Origin: Cupriavidus oxalaticus
GTDB lineage: Bacteria; Pseudomonadota; Gammaproteobacteria; Burkholderiales; Burkholderiaceae
Length of the DNA: 64,000 nt
Assembly: GCF_004768545.1 (NCBI RefSeq)
Contig: NZ_CP038635.1
Location: 620,001-684,000 of the forward strand
Reading direction: 5' to 3'
The position numbers and the translations under genes were made by a program. The notes under the pieces are model-generated. The model worked only from the letters and a program-made list of their open reading frames with translations, made no database searches and had not been told where the DNA came from. Every line of letters begins with the position of its first letter. The stretch's first letter is position 1. Below are positions 51,986 to 63,497 of this stretch, in pieces.

Positions 51986-52002
51986 GACGATTATTTATCG
52001 TC
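51986..52002. promoter_or_regulatory. Inverted repeat GACGAT-N5-ATCGTC
   Basis: Two exact 6-base arms flank TATTT, 129 bases before the HTH gene start. It may be the operator of that regulator. Confidence 0.45.
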
Positions 52003-52245
52003 GATTTGATGTTTTTGTCATTTCCCGCAGACTGCCCGCAGTTGATGGCTTTGCATGTCCCGGCTCCGGATTTGCCGGAAGCCCATAATATGCCGCAAAG
52101 ACCAGGCAATCAGTAAGAAAAAACTACAAATTCATCGCACTTTTGTTTTTCAACGCACACTGAAGACTGTGCCGCTCCACGGGACGCGAGAGCCAGTAAC
52201 TGGCAGACACCGTGCTGCCCGGGTGGTTCCCCACGCTGCTGCCGT

Positions 52246-52283
52246 CTTTGTTGCGGCCGCTGAATTCAGCGGCCGCTGCAAAG
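52246..52283. promoter_or_regulatory. 38-bp near-perfect palindrome downstream of dctD
   Basis: The core is a gapless 24-base palindrome (GCGGCCGCTGAA followed by its reverse complement). Two further 5-base arms (CTTTG and CAAAG) pair outside 2-base mismatches. It could be a cruciform, an operator or a terminator, but no T-run follows. Confidence 0.7.
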
Positions 52284-52327
52284 CACATATATATCACAAC
52301 ATGATGTATTGCCTGCGCGGCCGGCCG

Positions 52328-55589
<3,262 letters not shown>

Positions 55590-55724
55590 CAGGAAGTCTG
55601 GTCAGGCAAGGGCGAAGCGGCCGCGCCGGCGGGGCAGTGATCCATGGCAGTCTTTTCGGAGACCAGGGCGGCGCGGGTGCCTACTTTTACCACACCGGCG
55701 CTACCGTGCCCGCGTCATGGATGC

Positions 55725-55758
55725 AAAAAGGCCCGGTTGCCTTGTCGGCAACCGGGCC
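55725..55758 (-). terminator. Rho-independent terminator after dctA
   Basis: On the minus strand a perfect 12-base stem (GGCCCGGTTGCC with GGCAACCGGGCC) closes a 5-base loop and is followed by TTTTT. It lies 23 bases past the dctA stop and separates dctA from dctBD. Confidence 0.92.
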
Positions 55759-55780
55759 CTGGCACGCCTGGCAGGCTGTA

Positions 55781-57094
55781 TTACTTGCCCGCCACGGCCT
55801 GGACCGATGCCAGGCTGGTGGTGGTATCCGCGACGACGGGTTCATCCTCGTCGGACAGTACCGGCGCGCCGATGGCGCCTTCGCTTTTGGCGACGACGGC
55901 GGTGGCAATGGCATTGCCGAGCACATTGGTCACGGTGCGACCCATGTCGAGTACGTGGTCGATGCCGAGCACCAGCAGGATGCCGGCCTCCGGCAGGCCG
56001 AACATCGGCAGCACGGCGGCGACCACCACCAGCGAGGCGCGCGGCACGCCGGCGATGCCCTTGCTGGTGACAAGCAGGACCAGCAGCATGGTGATCTGCT
56101 GGGAGAGCGACAGCTCGATGCCATACACCTGGGCCACGAACAGCGCGGCGAACGAGGTGTACATGATCGAGCCGTCCAGGTTGAACGAATAGCCCAGCGG
56201 CAGCACGAAGTTGGTGATGCGCTCCTTGACGCCGAAACGGGTCAGCTGGTCGATCACCTTCGGGTAGGCCGACTCGCTGCTGGCGGTGGCGAAGCCGATC
56301 ATCAGCGGCGCGCGCATCTGCTTGAGCAGGCGGAACACGTCACGGCCCAGGAAGTAGTAGCCGCCGGCGATCAGCGCCACCCACAGCAGCGCCAGCGCCA
56401 GGTACAGGCTGCCAATCAGCTTCGCGTACACGACCAGCACGCCCAGGCCCTGCGCGGTGATCACCGCCGCGATTGCGCCGAACACGCCCACCGGCGCGAA
56501 CGCCATCACGTAGTTGGTGACCTTCAGCATCACGTCGGCCAAGCCCTCGATGCCTTGCAGCACCGGCTTGCCCACGCCGTCCTTGACGGTACCCAGCGCA
56601 AAGCCGAAGAACAGCGAGAACACCACGATCTGCAGGATCTCGTTGTGCGCCATCGCCTCGGCGAAGCTCTTGGGGAACATGTGGGCGATGAAGTCGCGCA
56701 GGTTCAGGGCGCCGGTCTTCAGGTTCGAGGTGGCGTCCGCGGCCGGCAGCGGCAGGTTCATGCCGTGGCCGGGGTGCAGCACGTTGGCCATCACCAGCCC
56801 CAGCAGCAGCGAGGTGACCGAGGCGCCGATGAACCACATCATCGCCTTCGTGCCGATGCGGCCAACGGCGCGGCCGTCGCCCATGCTGGCGATGCCGGTC
56901 ACCAGCGTGGCGAACACCAGCGGCGCGATGATCATCTTGATCATCCGCAGGAAGATGTCGGTCAGGATGGACAGGTGGTTCGCAATCGATTTGGCGGTGT
57001 CGGCGTCCGGCGCCATGTTGTGCGCGGCGGTGCCGGCCAGCACGCCTAGCAGCATCGCAATGAAGATCAGGGTGGGCAGTCGATTCAGTTTCAT
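55781..57094 (-). CDS. dctA: C4-dicarboxylate transporter DctA
   Basis: This 437-residue inner-membrane protein is a Na+/H+:dicarboxylate symporter of the DAACS family. Family motifs include MIKMIIAPLVFATLVTGIA, IGFATASSESAYPKVID (hairpin 1 Ser-rich loop), NFVLPLGYSFNLDGSIMYTS (in part) and GIAGVPRASLVVVAAVLPMF (hairpin 2). It imports succinate, fumarate and malate. The start at 57094 has only a weak ribosome site. A sigma-54-like promoter lies about 255 bases upstream, and a leader ORF with a strong ribosome site lies between. Confidence 0.94.
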   Translation of the reverse strand: MKLNRLPTLIFIAMLLGVLAGTAAHNMAPDADTAKSIANHLSILTDIFLRMIKMIIAPLVFATLVTGIASMGDGRAVGRIGTKAMMWFIGASVTSLLLGLVMANVLHPGHGMNLPLPAADATSNLKTGALNLRDFIAHMFPKSFAEAMAHNEILQIVVFSLFFGFALGTVKDGVGKPVLQGIEGLADVMLKVTNYVMAFAPVGVFGAIAAVITAQGLGVLVVYAKLIGSLYLALALLWVALIAGGYYFLGRDVFRLLKQMRAPLMIGFATASSESAYPKVIDQLTRFGVKERITNFVLPLGYSFNLDGSIMYTSFAALFVAQVYGIELSLSQQITMLLVLLVTSKGIAGVPRASLVVVAAVLPMFGLPEAGILLVLGIDHVLDMGRTVTNVLGNAIATAVVAKSEGAIGAPVLSDEDEPVVADTTTSLASVQAVAGK

Positions 57095-57177
57095 CGTGGA
57101 TCAGGCCTGTGCGTCCGTTCCCCGCGGACAGGGTCGGACGTCGGTATTGCGGGATGGCTGGAGGGCTTTTGAGGGCG

Positions 57178-57201
57178 CCGCACCGGCCATGCGGTTTTTT
57201 T
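57178..57201 (+). terminator. Hairpin with T7 tail on the plus strand
   Basis: CCGCA and TGCGG pair around a 7-base loop, followed by seven T on the plus strand. No rightward gene ends here, so it may end a short antisense RNA or be chance. Confidence 0.3.
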
Positions 57202-57272
57202 CAGCGCGGCAACAGGTGCCAGCGGGTCGCCGGGGCGGCGAGAGGGGGGGTGGGCAAGGCGGGGTCAGTCAT
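57201..57272 (-). CDS. Possible 23-residue leader peptide before dctA
   Basis: A 24-codon frame begins MTDPALPTPPLAAP and ends HLLPR. It is preceded by AAGGAGG (57279-57285) at an ideal 6-base distance, much stronger than the dctA ribosome site. It lies inside the predicted dctA leader, ending 106 bases before the dctA start. It is Pro-rich, which can slow ribosomes. Expression is not shown. Confidence 0.45.
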   Translation of the reverse strand: MTDPALPTPPLAAPATRWHLLPR

Positions 57273-57360
57273 GTGTTTCCTCCTTTGTTTTTTGGCGGGG
57301 CCGGCGCGCTGGGAAACGTGCCGGCCGACCTGTCTGGGCGCTGTTAGCGGCGGCCTATAT

Positions 57361-57376
57361 TGCACGCGGCGTGCCA
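57361..57376 (-). promoter_or_regulatory. Sigma-54 (-24/-12) promoter candidate for dctA
   Basis: On the minus strand the sequence reads TGGCACG-CCGCG-TGCA, with the GG and GC pairs exactly ten bases apart. This matches TGGCACG-N4-TTGCA in all but one conserved position. DctD, a sigma-54 activator, is encoded next to dctA. Confidence 0.65.
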
Positions 57377-57392
57377 GGTGAGAGGGGTCTTT

Positions 57393-57408
57393 CGGGTTGT
57401 GCAACCCG
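57393..57408. promoter_or_regulatory. Palindrome CGGGTTG-TG-CAACCCG upstream of dctA promoter
   Basis: Two exact 7-base arms flank 2 bases, 16 bases upstream of the sigma-54-like -24 element. It may bind DctD, although enhancer sites are normally farther away. Confidence 0.5.
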
Positions 57409-57560
57409 TTGAATTCAAAGGAGAAATTGAAGTGACTCCGGCGCACGATTCGGAGATCCGGATGGGCGGCGCGGAGTGGTGTTCGGGAATCCGAACGGTG
57501 ATGTAGGTGTAAACCCGAGGATTTGGAGGGGCGGAAGGGGTTTGAATTGCCGCCGGTTTG

Positions 57561-57604
57561 CTGCCCTCTCCCGCTTGCGGAAGAGAGGTTGGGGGAGAGG
57601 GCAG
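57561..57604. repeat. Inverted repeat of the CCCTCTCCC family
   Basis: Arms CTGCCCTCTCCC and GGGAGAGGGCAG, each 12 bases and exact, enclose a 20-base centre with another small hairpin (CTCCCGCTTGCGG type). This resembles repeats found between genes in many GC-rich betaproteobacteria. Confidence 0.65.
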
Positions 57605-57683
57605 GAGGGTCAAAGGCTGAGGCCTGTGGGTTAAAACCGAGGCCTTGCTTGATGTGGTACCTAGCTAGCCCACCCCTCTCCAA

Positions 57684-57707
57684 CCCTCTCCCCATGAGGG
57701 GAGAGGG
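57684..57707. repeat. Hairpin at the head of the 34-bp repeats
   Basis: A perfect 10-base stem (CCCTCTCCCC with GGGGAGAGGG) has a four-base ATGA loop and leads straight into the tandem units. Confidence 0.75.
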
Positions 57708-57751
57708 AGAACACCTTGTTCAGGCTGGTTCGAGCGGCTTGGGTGCACCTT
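57695..57751 (+). repeat. Dispersed repeat, copy B
   Basis: These 57 bases align with 42051-42107 without gaps, with about 47 identical positions. Copy B extends into the tandem array. Confidence 0.8.
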
Positions 57752-57808
57752 GCTTAGGCTAGTTCGGGCGGTATGGGTGCACCTTGCTCAGGCCAGCTCG
57801 ATGTTTTG
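57707..57808 (+). repeat. Three tandem 34-bp units
   Basis: Units at 57707-57740, 57741-57774 and 57775-57808 share ACCTTG(T/C)T(T/C)AGGC and a TTCG/CTCG-type end. The second and third are nearly identical in their first 28 bases. No spacers are present, so this is not a CRISPR array. Confidence 0.8.
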
Positions 57809-57819
57809 TTGGGCGCGTT

Positions 57820-58779
57820 TCAGCCGCCCAATAACCGATAGCACAACCTTGCCGCCACCCGCGCCCCACACCCATCCCGGTCATACAGCGGATTGAATTC
57901 CGCGATATCCGCCACGCGCAGTTTGCCGCTGTCGCGCAGCCGCGTGGCGATGGCTTCGACCACCGGCAAGGGCACGCCGTAGGCCGCCGGTGCCGACACG
58001 GCGGGCATCACCGCGGCGGGCAGCACGTCGAGGTCGATCGTCAGGTAGACATGGTCGGCCTCCGCCACCCATTCATCCAGCGCGGCCAGCCGTGCGTCGA
58101 GGTGGCGCTCCTGCAGGTCCACATCCTCCACATACCGCACCCCTAGCGTGCTGGCGCGCGCGAACAGCGCGGCCGTATTGCCGAGCCGGCTCACGCCCAG
58201 GCAGGCGTAGTCGAAGCGCAGGCCGCGGCGCTGGCAGTCGATGGCGATCTGGTCGAAGGGCGTGCCCGAGCTGGCGGGCCGGCTGCCGCGCAGGTCGAAG
58301 TGCGCGTCCAGGTTGACCACCAGCACGCGGCCGCGGTCGCCGTGCGCGTCCAGGTGCGTGCGCAGGCCCTGCCAGGTGCCCCAGGCCACCTCGTGGCCGC
58401 CGCCAAGCACCAGCGGCCAGGCGCCCACCGCCAGCTCGGCGGCGACGGCCTGGCCCAGCCGCCGCTGCGCGTCTTCCAGCGCATCGCCTTCGCAATGGAT
58501 GTCGCCGCCGTCGATCAGGCGGCCGATGCCATGGGCCGGCACGCCCGCCAGCGCGCGGCGGATCTCGCGCGGGCCGCCGGCGGCGCCGGGGCGGCCCTGG
58601 TTGCGCAGCACGCCGGCATCGCAGCAGAAGCCCAGCAGCACCGGCACGCCAGGCGTGCGCGGAGTGTGACGGCCGGCGACGATTTCGAACAGGCGGCGGG
58701 TATCGCCCGCCTCGCCGGCATCGCGCCGGCCGCGCCAGACCGTGTCGCCGGCCTGCACGAGTTCGGCCAGGCCGCTCAT
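57820..58779 (-). CDS. hutG: Formimidoylglutamase HutG
   Basis: This 319-residue arginase-fold hydrolase has [23 protein letters not shown] and [20 protein letters not shown], which carry the His and Asp ligands of the two Mn2+ ions. In the hut context it is formimidoylglutamase, which hydrolyses N-formimidoyl-glutamate to glutamate and formamide. [10 protein letters not shown] matches HutG rather than arginase or agmatinase. It overlaps the MFS transporter by 4 bases and is last in the leftward hut group. Confidence 0.88.
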   Translation of the reverse strand: MSGLAELVQAGDTVWRGRRDAGEAGDTRRLFEIVAGRHTPRTPGVPVLLGFCCDAGVLRNQGRPGAAGGPREIRRALAGVPAHGIGRLIDGGDIHCEGDALEDAQRRLGQAVAAELAVGAWPLVLGGGHEVAWGTWQGLRTHLDAHGDRGRVLVVNLDAHFDLRGSRPASSGTPFDQIAIDCQRRGLRFDYACLGVSRLGNTAALFARASTLGVRYVEDVDLQERHLDARLAALDEWVAEADHVYLTIDLDVLPAAVMPAVSAPAAYGVPLPVVEAIATRLRDSGKLRVADIAEFNPLYDRDGCGARVAARLCYRLLGG

Positions 58780-60074
58780 TTGAGGCGGCGTCCCAGGGTT
58801 TCGGGCACCATCGCCAGGCCGATCAGCGAAACCAGGCCGCAGCCGATCACGTACAGCGCCGGGGCATTTGCGTCACCGGTGATCTGGATCAGCCGGGTCG
58901 AGAAATACTGCGCGAAGCCGCCGAAGATCGCGATCGCCACGCAATAGGCGATCGACAGGCCGGTGGCGCGCAGGCGCTGCGGCAGCACCTCGCTGACCAG
59001 CACCATCGACGCCGGCGCGGTCATCGACATCGGCACCGACAGGCAGCCCACCACCAGCAGCAGGCGCGCCAGCGACGGCTCGGCATTGATCAGCACGAAC
59101 GCGGGGTAGACCATCACCAGCAGCGCCACGCGCGACCACAGCACCACGGCCTTGCGGCCGATGCGGTCGGCCAGCCGGCCGGCGAACGGCGACAGCGCCA
59201 CCTGCACCAGCGCCGCGATGCACGCGGCCCAGATGCTCAGCGACAGCGGCATCTTCAGCACGCTCACGGCGTAGTTGCTGATGTAGTAGACGACGATGTA
59301 GGTGGACGAGGCCAGGCCGATCATCAGCAGGATGCTGGCAATCACCTCGCGCCCATGCCGGCGCAGCAGCGGCCATTGCGCGGCGTGCTCGCCGTGGCGC
59401 GCGGGCGCGGCGGTTTCTTCCAGCCGGCGGCGGATCAGCAGGCCGACCGGGATCACCAGAATGCCGATCAGGAAGGCCAGGCGCCAGCCCCACGCTTCAA
59501 GGTCGGCCGGTGCCAGCACGTTGCTCAGCACCAGGCCGGTGATCGCGCCCAGCAGCGCTGCCAGGCCCTGGCTGAACGGCTGCCAGGCGGTATAGAAGCC
59601 GCGCGTGCGGTCGTCGGCGTATTCGAGCAGCAGCGCGGTGGAGGCGCCCATCTCGCCGCCGATGGCGAAGCCCTGCACCAGCCGCGCGATCACCACCATG
59701 ATCGGCGCGAGGATGCCGATCTGCGCGTACGGCGGCGTGACCACGAAGATCAGCGAGCTCAGGCCCATCAGCCACAGCGTCAGCGCGACAGCCGGCTTGC
59801 GGCCGGCGCGGTCGGCGTACATGCCGATCAGCAGGCCGCCGAGCGGTCGCATCAGGAAGCCGACGCCAAAGGTGGCGAACGACATCAGCAACTGGCCGGT
59901 GGGATTGTCGACAGGGAAGTAGAGCCGGCCGATCAGCGTGGCAAAGAAGCTGTAGACCACGAAATCGTAGAACTCGAGGCCGTTGCCGATGGTGATGGCG
60001 GCAATGGCACGCGTGCGCGACAGCGGCGGCTGCGGCGCCGCGACCGCCACGCCGGCGGTGGTGTCGATGGACAT
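58776..60074 (-). CDS. MFS (metabolite:H+ symporter) transporter in hut cluster
   Basis: This 432-residue inner-membrane protein is a 12-helix MFS carrier of the MHS type, with [20 protein letters not shown] (N-terminal, in part), [14 protein letters not shown] and [20 protein letters not shown]. The MHS family imports organic and amino acids with protons. Its place between hutU and hutG suggests histidine or urocanate as substrate. The gene overlaps hutG and lies 108 bases after hutU. Confidence 0.85.
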   Translation of the reverse strand: MSIDTTAGVAVAAPQPPLSRTRAIAAITIGNGLEFYDFVVYSFFATLIGRLYFPVDNPTGQLLMSFATFGVGFLMRPLGGLLIGMYADRAGRKPAVALTLWLMGLSSLIFVVTPPYAQIGILAPIMVVIARLVQGFAIGGEMGASTALLLEYADDRTRGFYTAWQPFSQGLAALLGAITGLVLSNVLAPADLEAWGWRLAFLIGILVIPVGLLIRRRLEETAAPARHGEHAAQWPLLRRHGREVIASILLMIGLASSTYIVVYYISNYAVSVLKMPLSLSIWAACIAALVQVALSPFAGRLADRIGRKAVVLWSRVALLVMVYPAFVLINAEPSLARLLLVVGCLSVPMSMTAPASMVLVSEVLPQRLRATGLSIAYCVAIAIFGGFAQYFSTRLIQITGDANAPALYVIGCGLVSLIGLAMVPETLGRRLK

Positions 60075-60144
60075 GGTGTCTCCGTGAAGGGTATGGCGAC
60101 GGCCGGATGCGCGCGTGGCGCCCCGGCCGGTAAGACGGCTCTTG

Positions 60145-60174
60145 GTGGCCTGTAGTGGCCTGTAGTGGCCTGTC
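60145..60174. repeat. Tandem repeat GTGGCCTGTA x3
   Basis: A 10-base unit occurs twice exactly and a third time with one change (final C), between hutU and the transporter gene. It looks like a simple local duplication. Confidence 0.85.
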
Positions 60175-60182
60175 GGCCGGGA

Positions 60183-61865
60183 TCAGCCGCGCGATTCGTT
60201 ACGCAGCATCGGCAGGTCCAGCCCCTGCTCGCGGGCGCAGTCGACAGCGATCTGGTAGCCGGCGTCGGCATGGCGCATCACGCCGGTGGCGGGGTCGTTG
60301 TGCAGCACGCGGGCGATGCGCGCGGCGGCTTCATCGGTGCCGTCGCACACGATCACCACGCCGGAATGCTGCGAGAAGCCCATGCCCACGCCGCCGCCGT
60401 GGTGCAGCGACACCCAGGTGGCGCCGCTGGCGGTGTTCAGCAGCGCGTTCAGCAGCGGCCAGTCGGACACGGCGTCCGAGCCGTCCTGCATGGCCTCGGT
60501 CTCGCGATTCGGGCTGGCGACCGAGCCCGAGTCCAGGTGGTCGCGGCCGATCACGACCGGCGCCGACAGCTCGCCGCTGCGGACCATCTCGTTGAACGCC
60601 AGGCCCAGCTTGGCGCGCAGGCCCAGGCCGACCCAGCAGATCCGCGCCGGCAGGCCCTGGAAGCTGATGCGCTCGCGCGCCATGTCGAGCCAGCGGTGCA
60701 GGTGCTCGTCATCGGGGATCAGTTCCTTGACCTTGGCGTCGGTCTTGTAGATGTCCTGCGGATCGCCCGACAGCGCGGCCCAGCGGAACGGGCCGATACC
60801 GCGGCAGAACAGCGGGCGGATGTACGCGGGCACGAAGCCGGGGAAGTCGAAGGCGTTCGCCACGCCTTCTTCCTTGGCCATCTGGCGGATGTTGTTGCCA
60901 TAGTCGAAGGTCGGCACGCCCAGCTTCTGGAAATCCAGCATGGCCTGCACATGCGCGGCCATCGAGGCCTTGGCGGCCTTCACCACAACGGCCGGCTCGC
61001 GCTGCGCGCGCTCGCGGTATTCGTCCCAGGTCCAGCCGGCGGGCAGGTAGCCGTTGAGCGGGTCGTGCGCGCTGGTCTGGTCGGTGACCATATCGGGGCG
61101 CACGCCGCGGCGCACCAGTTCGGGCAGCACTTCGGCGGCATTGGCGCACAGCGCGATCGAGATCGCCTTGCCCTGCGAGGTGTAGCGGTCGATGCGGGCC
61201 AGCGCGTCGTCCAGGTCGGTGGCCTGCTCGTCGACGTAGCGGGTCTTCAGGCGGAAATCGATGCGGCTCTGCTGGCATTCGATATTGAGCGAGCAGGCGC
61301 CGGCCAGCGTCGCGGCCAGCGGCTGCGCGCCGCCCATGCCGCCCAGGCCCGCGGTCAGCACCCAGCGGCCCTTCAGCTCGCCGTTGTAGTGCTGGCGGCC
61401 GGCTTCGACAAAGGTTTCATACGTGCCCTGCACGATGCCCTGGCTGCCGATGTAGATCCAGCTGCCGGCGGTCATCTGGCCGTACATGGCCAGGCCTTTG
61501 GCGTCGAGTTCGTTGAAGTGTTCCCAGTTGGCCCAGTGGGGGACCAGGTTGGAGTTGGCGATCAGCACACGGGGGGCGTCGCGGTGGGTCTGGAACACGC
61601 CGACCGGCTTGCCGGACTGGACCAGCAGGGTCTGGTCGTCTTCCAGGCGGGTCAGGGCTTCGACGATGCGGTCATAGCATTCCCAGTTGCGGGCGGCGCG
61701 GCCGATGCCGCCGTAGACCACCAGTTCCTTTGGATTCTCCGCGACCTCGGGGTCGAGGTTGTTCATCAGCATGCGCAGGGGCGCTTCGGTCAGCCAGCTC
61801 TTGGCGGTGAGCTTGGTGCCGTGCGGGGCGCGGATTTCGGTGTCGCGGAAGCGGGTGGTGGTCAT
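60183..61865 (-). CDS. hutU: Urocanate hydratase HutU
   Basis: This 560-residue enzyme adds water across urocanate to give imidazolone propionate, with tightly bound NAD+. Visible motifs are [36 protein letters not shown] (NAD site) and [17 protein letters not shown] with the family Cys. The length equals the usual size. The ATG at 61865 has AAGGAG about 10 bases upstream; the upstream in-frame extension covers the operator and is rejected. It is the first gene of the leftward group hutU, transporter, hutG. No hutH or hutI is present in the window. Confidence 0.93.
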   Translation of the reverse strand: MTTTRFRDTEIRAPHGTKLTAKSWLTEAPLRMLMNNLDPEVAENPKELVVYGGIGRAARNWECYDRIVEALTRLEDDQTLLVQSGKPVGVFQTHRDAPRVLIANSNLVPHWANWEHFNELDAKGLAMYGQMTAGSWIYIGSQGIVQGTYETFVEAGRQHYNGELKGRWVLTAGLGGMGGAQPLAATLAGACSLNIECQQSRIDFRLKTRYVDEQATDLDDALARIDRYTSQGKAISIALCANAAEVLPELVRRGVRPDMVTDQTSAHDPLNGYLPAGWTWDEYRERAQREPAVVVKAAKASMAAHVQAMLDFQKLGVPTFDYGNNIRQMAKEEGVANAFDFPGFVPAYIRPLFCRGIGPFRWAALSGDPQDIYKTDAKVKELIPDDEHLHRWLDMARERISFQGLPARICWVGLGLRAKLGLAFNEMVRSGELSAPVVIGRDHLDSGSVASPNRETEAMQDGSDAVSDWPLLNALLNTASGATWVSLHHGGGVGMGFSQHSGVVIVCDGTDEAAARIARVLHNDPATGVMRHADAGYQIAVDCAREQGLDLPMLRNESRG

Positions 61866-61933
61866 TTGGACGGCTCCTTCGGTGTCTCTGTGCTTTGCCT
61901 TTGGGTGTCGCTTTTTATTGCGACGCATAGGCA

Positions 61934-61953
61934 TGTATATTCTTGTATATACA
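61934..61953. promoter_or_regulatory. Candidate HutC operator upstream of hutU
   Basis: TGTATATACA (61944-61953) is a perfect 10-base palindrome of the known HutC/GntR type. A half-like copy TGTATATTCT (61934-61943) directly precedes it. The sites lie about 70-88 bases before the hutU start. Confidence 0.7.
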
Positions 61954-62125
61954 GGTACGGATGAATCGGGGTTATCCCGTAGATGAGCCAATGTGGAACT
62001 TCGGCTGCCGGGCTAATGCCATGTGATGTTGCCGGCGAGCCTTCGTAAGAAGCTGACGCTGGCGGGCACGAATTCAGGCATTGATTGATGCTAAAATAGA
62101 TGCAAGATGCTTAACGGAGGTTTCC

Positions 62126-62323
62126 ATGCGTACCACGCTTGCCCTGGACGATGATTTGCTGCGCAAGGCCCAGGCCCTGACGGGCCTGTCAGAAAAATCC
62201 TCGCTCGTGCGCGAAGCGCTACGGGCACTGATCGAGCGCGAAAGCGCGCGGCGCCTAAGCCGTCTCGGCGGTACCGAGCCCGACCTGGAATCCGCGCCGC
62301 GCCGCCGCCCGGAGCCGGCATGA
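62126..62323 (+). CDS. vapB: Antitoxin VapB (ribbon-helix-helix)
   Basis: This 65-residue protein starts MRTTLALDDDLLRKAQAL, a ribbon-helix-helix DNA-binding pattern, and has a disordered basic Pro-rich end that would wrap the toxin. The ATG at 62126 has GGAGG 6 bases upstream. It overlaps vapC by 4 bases. It should repress its own promoter, where GATGC is repeated three times (about 62087-62110). Confidence 0.85.
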   Translation: MRTTLALDDDLLRKAQALTGLSEKSSLVREALRALIERESARRLSRLGGTEPDLESAPRRRPEPA

Positions 62324-62691
62324 TCCTGGTCGACACTTCGGTATGGATCGACCATCTGCGTACCGGCGACGCGGCACTAGCGGCTTTGCTCGACGCCAGC
62401 CGGGTCCTGGTGCATCCGTTTGTGATCGGCGAGATCGCGCTGGGTAGCCTGCGGCAGCGGGACGAGGTGCTGGGCGCTTTGCGTGATTTGCCAGGCGCCG
62501 TCGTGGCGACGGACGACGAAGTCGACCGGATGATCGATGACCAGAAGCTTTACGGGATAGGGATTGGCTACGTGGATGCGCATCTGCTGGCCGCCACCCG
62601 ATTGACGCCCGGCAGTGCGCTATGGACGCGGGATCGTCGCCTGCTCGCGCTCGCCGAGCGTTTGGGGCTGGCCGCGCGGCCTGCGCATTAG
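62320..62691 (+). CDS. vapC: Toxin VapC (PIN-domain ribonuclease)
   Basis: This 123-residue PIN-domain protein carries the four acidic residues of the family: Asp5 (LVDTSVW), Glu38 (VIGEIAL), Asp86 (YVDAHLL) and Asp105 (WTRDRRLL). VapC toxins cut tRNA or rRNA when freed from VapB. All key residues are present, so it should be active. The pair sits between hutU and hutC on the opposite strand to both, which suggests insertion into the hut cluster. Confidence 0.9.
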   Translation: MILVDTSVWIDHLRTGDAALAALLDASRVLVHPFVIGEIALGSLRQRDEVLGALRDLPGAVVATDDEVDRMIDDQKLYGIGIGYVDAHLLAATRLTPGSALWTRDRRLLALAERLGLAARPAH

Positions 62692-62741
62692 CCTGCGCTG
62701 CGCCGAAACTCTCAGGACAGGATGCGGATCGCGGGGCCGGG

Positions 62742-63497
62742 CTATGAAGTGAACCGACCTTCCAACCGGTGCAACGACCCCGGATGCACCAGCCTGACCG
62801 ACGTCACAACCCGCCCCGCCGACCATGTCCGTCTACGGATCAGCAAACACGGCTCACCCTTGTCGATGTCCAGCAACCCGCATTCCTCCGGATGCGCCAG
62901 CACCGCCTCCACCACGTGCTCACCTTCGGTCAGCGGCGCGACGCGCGTCAGGTATTGGTAGGGCGTTTCGCGCGAGAAGTCCTGCTCCAGGTAATCCGGC
63001 GCGACGGCGGCATTGACGTAGCGGTCTTCCAGCTGGATCGCGACATCGTCTTCGTAGTGCACGATGACCGAGTGAAACACGCGCTGCTCCAGCGGCACAT
63101 CCAGCGCAGCAGCCTGCGCCGCGCCGGCGCGTTCCTCCTGTACGCTGACCACCCGCGCATGATGCCGATGCCCCCGAGCAGCAATGTCATCCGCAATATT
63201 GTTGACCGCATAAAGCGCGGTCCGCAGCTTGGGCTCCGCAACAAAGGTCCCAACCCCCTGCAGCCGCACCAGCATCCCCTCCGCCGTCAGTTCCCGCAGC
63301 GCCCGATGCACGGTCATGCGGCTGACGCCCAGCGCTTCGACCAGCTCGGCCTCGGAGGGCACCCGATGGTGAGGCGGCCAGCTGCCGTCAGCAATCCTGC
63401 TGCTGATGTGTTGCTTGACGCGCGCATAGAGCGGCGCCGGCGTGGATTCGAGCGGCAACGGTTTCCCCCGGGTGGCGACAGCCGCCGAATGTATCAC
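62742..63497 (-). CDS. hutC: GntR/HutC-family repressor of histidine use
   Basis: This 251-residue protein has a winged HTH (PLYARVKQHISSRIADGSWP to VSRMTVHRALRELTAEGMLV, in part, about 17-75) and a UTRA effector domain (about 95-245; FHSVIVHYEDDVAIQLEDRY, FSRETPYQYLTRVAPLTEGEH, in part). The hut neighbours make it HutC, which binds urocanate and releases hut promoters. The GTG at 63497 overlaps the stop of the EAL gene (GTGA) and has AGGGGG just upstream. It lies downstream of that EAL gene and beyond the vapBC pair from hutU. Confidence 0.87.
   Translation of the reverse strand: MIHSAAVATRGKPLPLESTPAPLYARVKQHISSRIADGSWPPHHRVPSEAELVEALGVSRMTVHRALRELTAEGMLVRLQGVGTFVAEPKLRTALYAVNNIADDIAARGHRHHARVVSVQEERAGAAQAAALDVPLEQRVFHSVIVHYEDDVAIQLEDRYVNAAVAPDYLEQDFSRETPYQYLTRVAPLTEGEHVVEAVLAHPEECGLLDIDKGEPCLLIRRRTWSAGRVVTSVRLVHPGSLHRLEGRFTS

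Larger units (their letters stand above)
51858..52327. other. Intergenic region with AT-rich island and two inverted repeats
   Basis: The 470 bases lie between the HTH gene and the 3' end of dctD. They contain an AT-rich stretch (about 51985-52150), a small inverted repeat at 51986-52002 and a very long palindrome at 52246-52283. I see no gene. Confidence 0.6.
57095..57819. other. Repeat-rich intergenic region, dctA to hutG
   Basis: This 725-base gap lies upstream of dctA and downstream of hutG. It contains a leader ORF, a sigma-54-like promoter and a palindrome near dctA. The half nearer hutG holds hairpins of the CCCTCTCCC family and three 34-base tandem repeats. No longer gene is convincing. 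Confidence 0.7.

Noticed and set aside
52291..52310. ATATATCACAACATGATGTA near the dctD 3' end as a second copy of the HPP-gene palindrome.
   Set aside because: It shares one half-site only; the other arm does not pair, and it lies beside a gene end rather than a promoter.
57181..57215. A TGGCAC-containing stretch on the minus strand near 57200 as the dctA sigma-54 promoter.
   Set aside because: The GG and GC pairs are eight bases apart instead of ten.
57707..57808. The 34-bp tandem units as a CRISPR array.
   Set aside because: There are no spacers between units and no cas genes in the window.
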